Origin: Pseudomonadota bacterium
Lineage (GTDB): Bacteria > Pseudomonadota > Alphaproteobacteria > Rhizobiales > Rhizobiaceae
NCBI GenBank assembly: GCA_023388675.1
Contig: JAEWFU010000096.1
Span: forward strand, 1-5,784
Direction: 5' to 3'
DNA: 5,784 nt
Both the position numbers and the translations under genes were made by a program. How positions within the stretch are numbered: position 1 is the first letter of the stretch; each line of letters starts with the position of its first letter. The notes under the pieces were generated by a model that saw only the letters and a program-made list of their open reading frames with translations, ran no database searches and had not been told where the DNA came from. Of the stretch, positions 5,569 to 5,784 are shown in pieces.

Positions 5569-5596
5569 CCGTCGGCCCGGCTTGCCGGGCCGGCGG
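5569..5596 (+). terminator. Strong GC hairpin between binding-protein and ATPase genes
   Basis: Bases 5569-5581 pair with 5584-5596 over 13 positions, with one T-G wobble (5572/5593) and all the rest Watson-Crick, around a TT centre (in practice a four-base loop). It starts 13 bases after the binding-protein stop codon. No T-run follows, so it is not a textbook intrinsic terminator. In ABC importer operons such hairpins often protect the upstream mRNA or partially attenuate, giving more binding protein than ATPase and permease. That role here is inference; the structure itself is plain. Confidence 0.7.
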
Positions 5597-5641
5597 CATG
5601 CGCAGCGTATTGCGCAAATCTGTGTTTCAAGTTTGGATGCG

Positions 5642-5784
5642 ATGGTGGCTGCCACTCCCCTGATCCAGGTCGAAGGCCTCAGCAAGAGCTTTGGCCCGGT
5701 CAAGGCGCTGCGCGACATGCGGCTCACCGGCCATGCCGGCAAGGTCCACGCCGTCATGGGCGAGAACGGAGCCGGCAAATCGAC
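5642..5784 (+). CDS. Sugar ABC transporter ATP-binding protein, N-terminus (3' truncated by window)
   Basis: The first 47 codons of an ABC ATPase are visible. IQVEGLSKSFGPVKAL (residues 8-23) is the usual first strand with the aromatic A-loop region, and GENGAGKST (40 onward) is the Walker A motif, with the window ending inside its last Thr codon. The GENGAGKST form is typical of the RbsA/MglA/XylG sugar importer ATPases, which carry two nucleotide-binding domains in about 500 residues; whether this one is double cannot be seen. It follows the binding-protein gene by 86 bp containing a strong hairpin, and should energise uptake of the same ligand; a permease gene is expected further right. 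The start is ATG 5642, with GGA at 5635-5637 as a weak ribosome binding site; GTG at 5645 or TTG at 5633 are alternatives. Confidence 0.92.
   Translation, partial: MVAATPLIQVEGLSKSFGPVKALRDMRLTGHAGKVHAVMGENGAGKS

Overview
The window is GC-rich and densely coded, with strong avoidance of A/T-ending codons. It looks like an accessory catabolic locus of an alphaproteobacterium, most likely of the Rhizobiales/Hyphomicrobiales type. This placement is an inference from base composition, protein style and gene content: MlrC-family protein, phosphotriesterase-like hydrolases, an RpiR regulator and a sugar-type ABC importer. No mobile element, CRISPR array, tRNA or rRNA was seen.

Layout: (1) 1-578, the C-terminal end of an MlrC/M81-family protein on the plus strand, cut by the left edge. 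(2) 595-1569, a phosphotriesterase-family metallohydrolase on the minus strand, convergent with mlrC and separated from it by 16 bp. (3) 1570-1726, an AT-rich divergent promoter region with a perfect TATAAT box for the minus-strand gene and several GAAAAT-type operator candidates. (4) 1727-4315, a compact plus-strand operon: a second, paralogous phosphotriesterase-family hydrolase, a creatininase-family amidohydrolase, and a MurR/RpiR regulator with HTH and SIS domains, with gaps of 33 and 45 bp. (5) 4316-4478, another AT-rich promoter region carrying the same 13-bp motif twice and a plausible sigma70-type promoter. (6) 4479-5555, a periplasmic sugar-type substrate-binding protein, followed by a strong GC hairpin and then the first 47 codons of an RbsA/MglA-type ABC ATPase cut by the right edge.

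How the parts may fit together (inference): an imported sugar-like solute is handled by a set of metal-dependent hydrolases from three unrelated families, under a regulator whose SIS domain usually senses a phosphosugar. Both phosphotriesterase-like proteins keep all six metal ligands. They also carry Lys/Arg residues at the spacing I recall for the phosphate site of phosphosugar-lactone hydrolases, and one paralog keeps the third residue (Tyr) as well. A phosphorylated sugar lactone or related cyclic intermediate is therefore a reasonable working hypothesis. The actual substrate cannot be read from this window.

The most interesting non-coding signal is a repeated 13-bp element, GAAAATNNTTRCA, found in both AT-rich intergenic regions (1649, 4314 and 4377, plus a variant at 1584). 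It is a candidate operator for the locus's own RpiR regulator.
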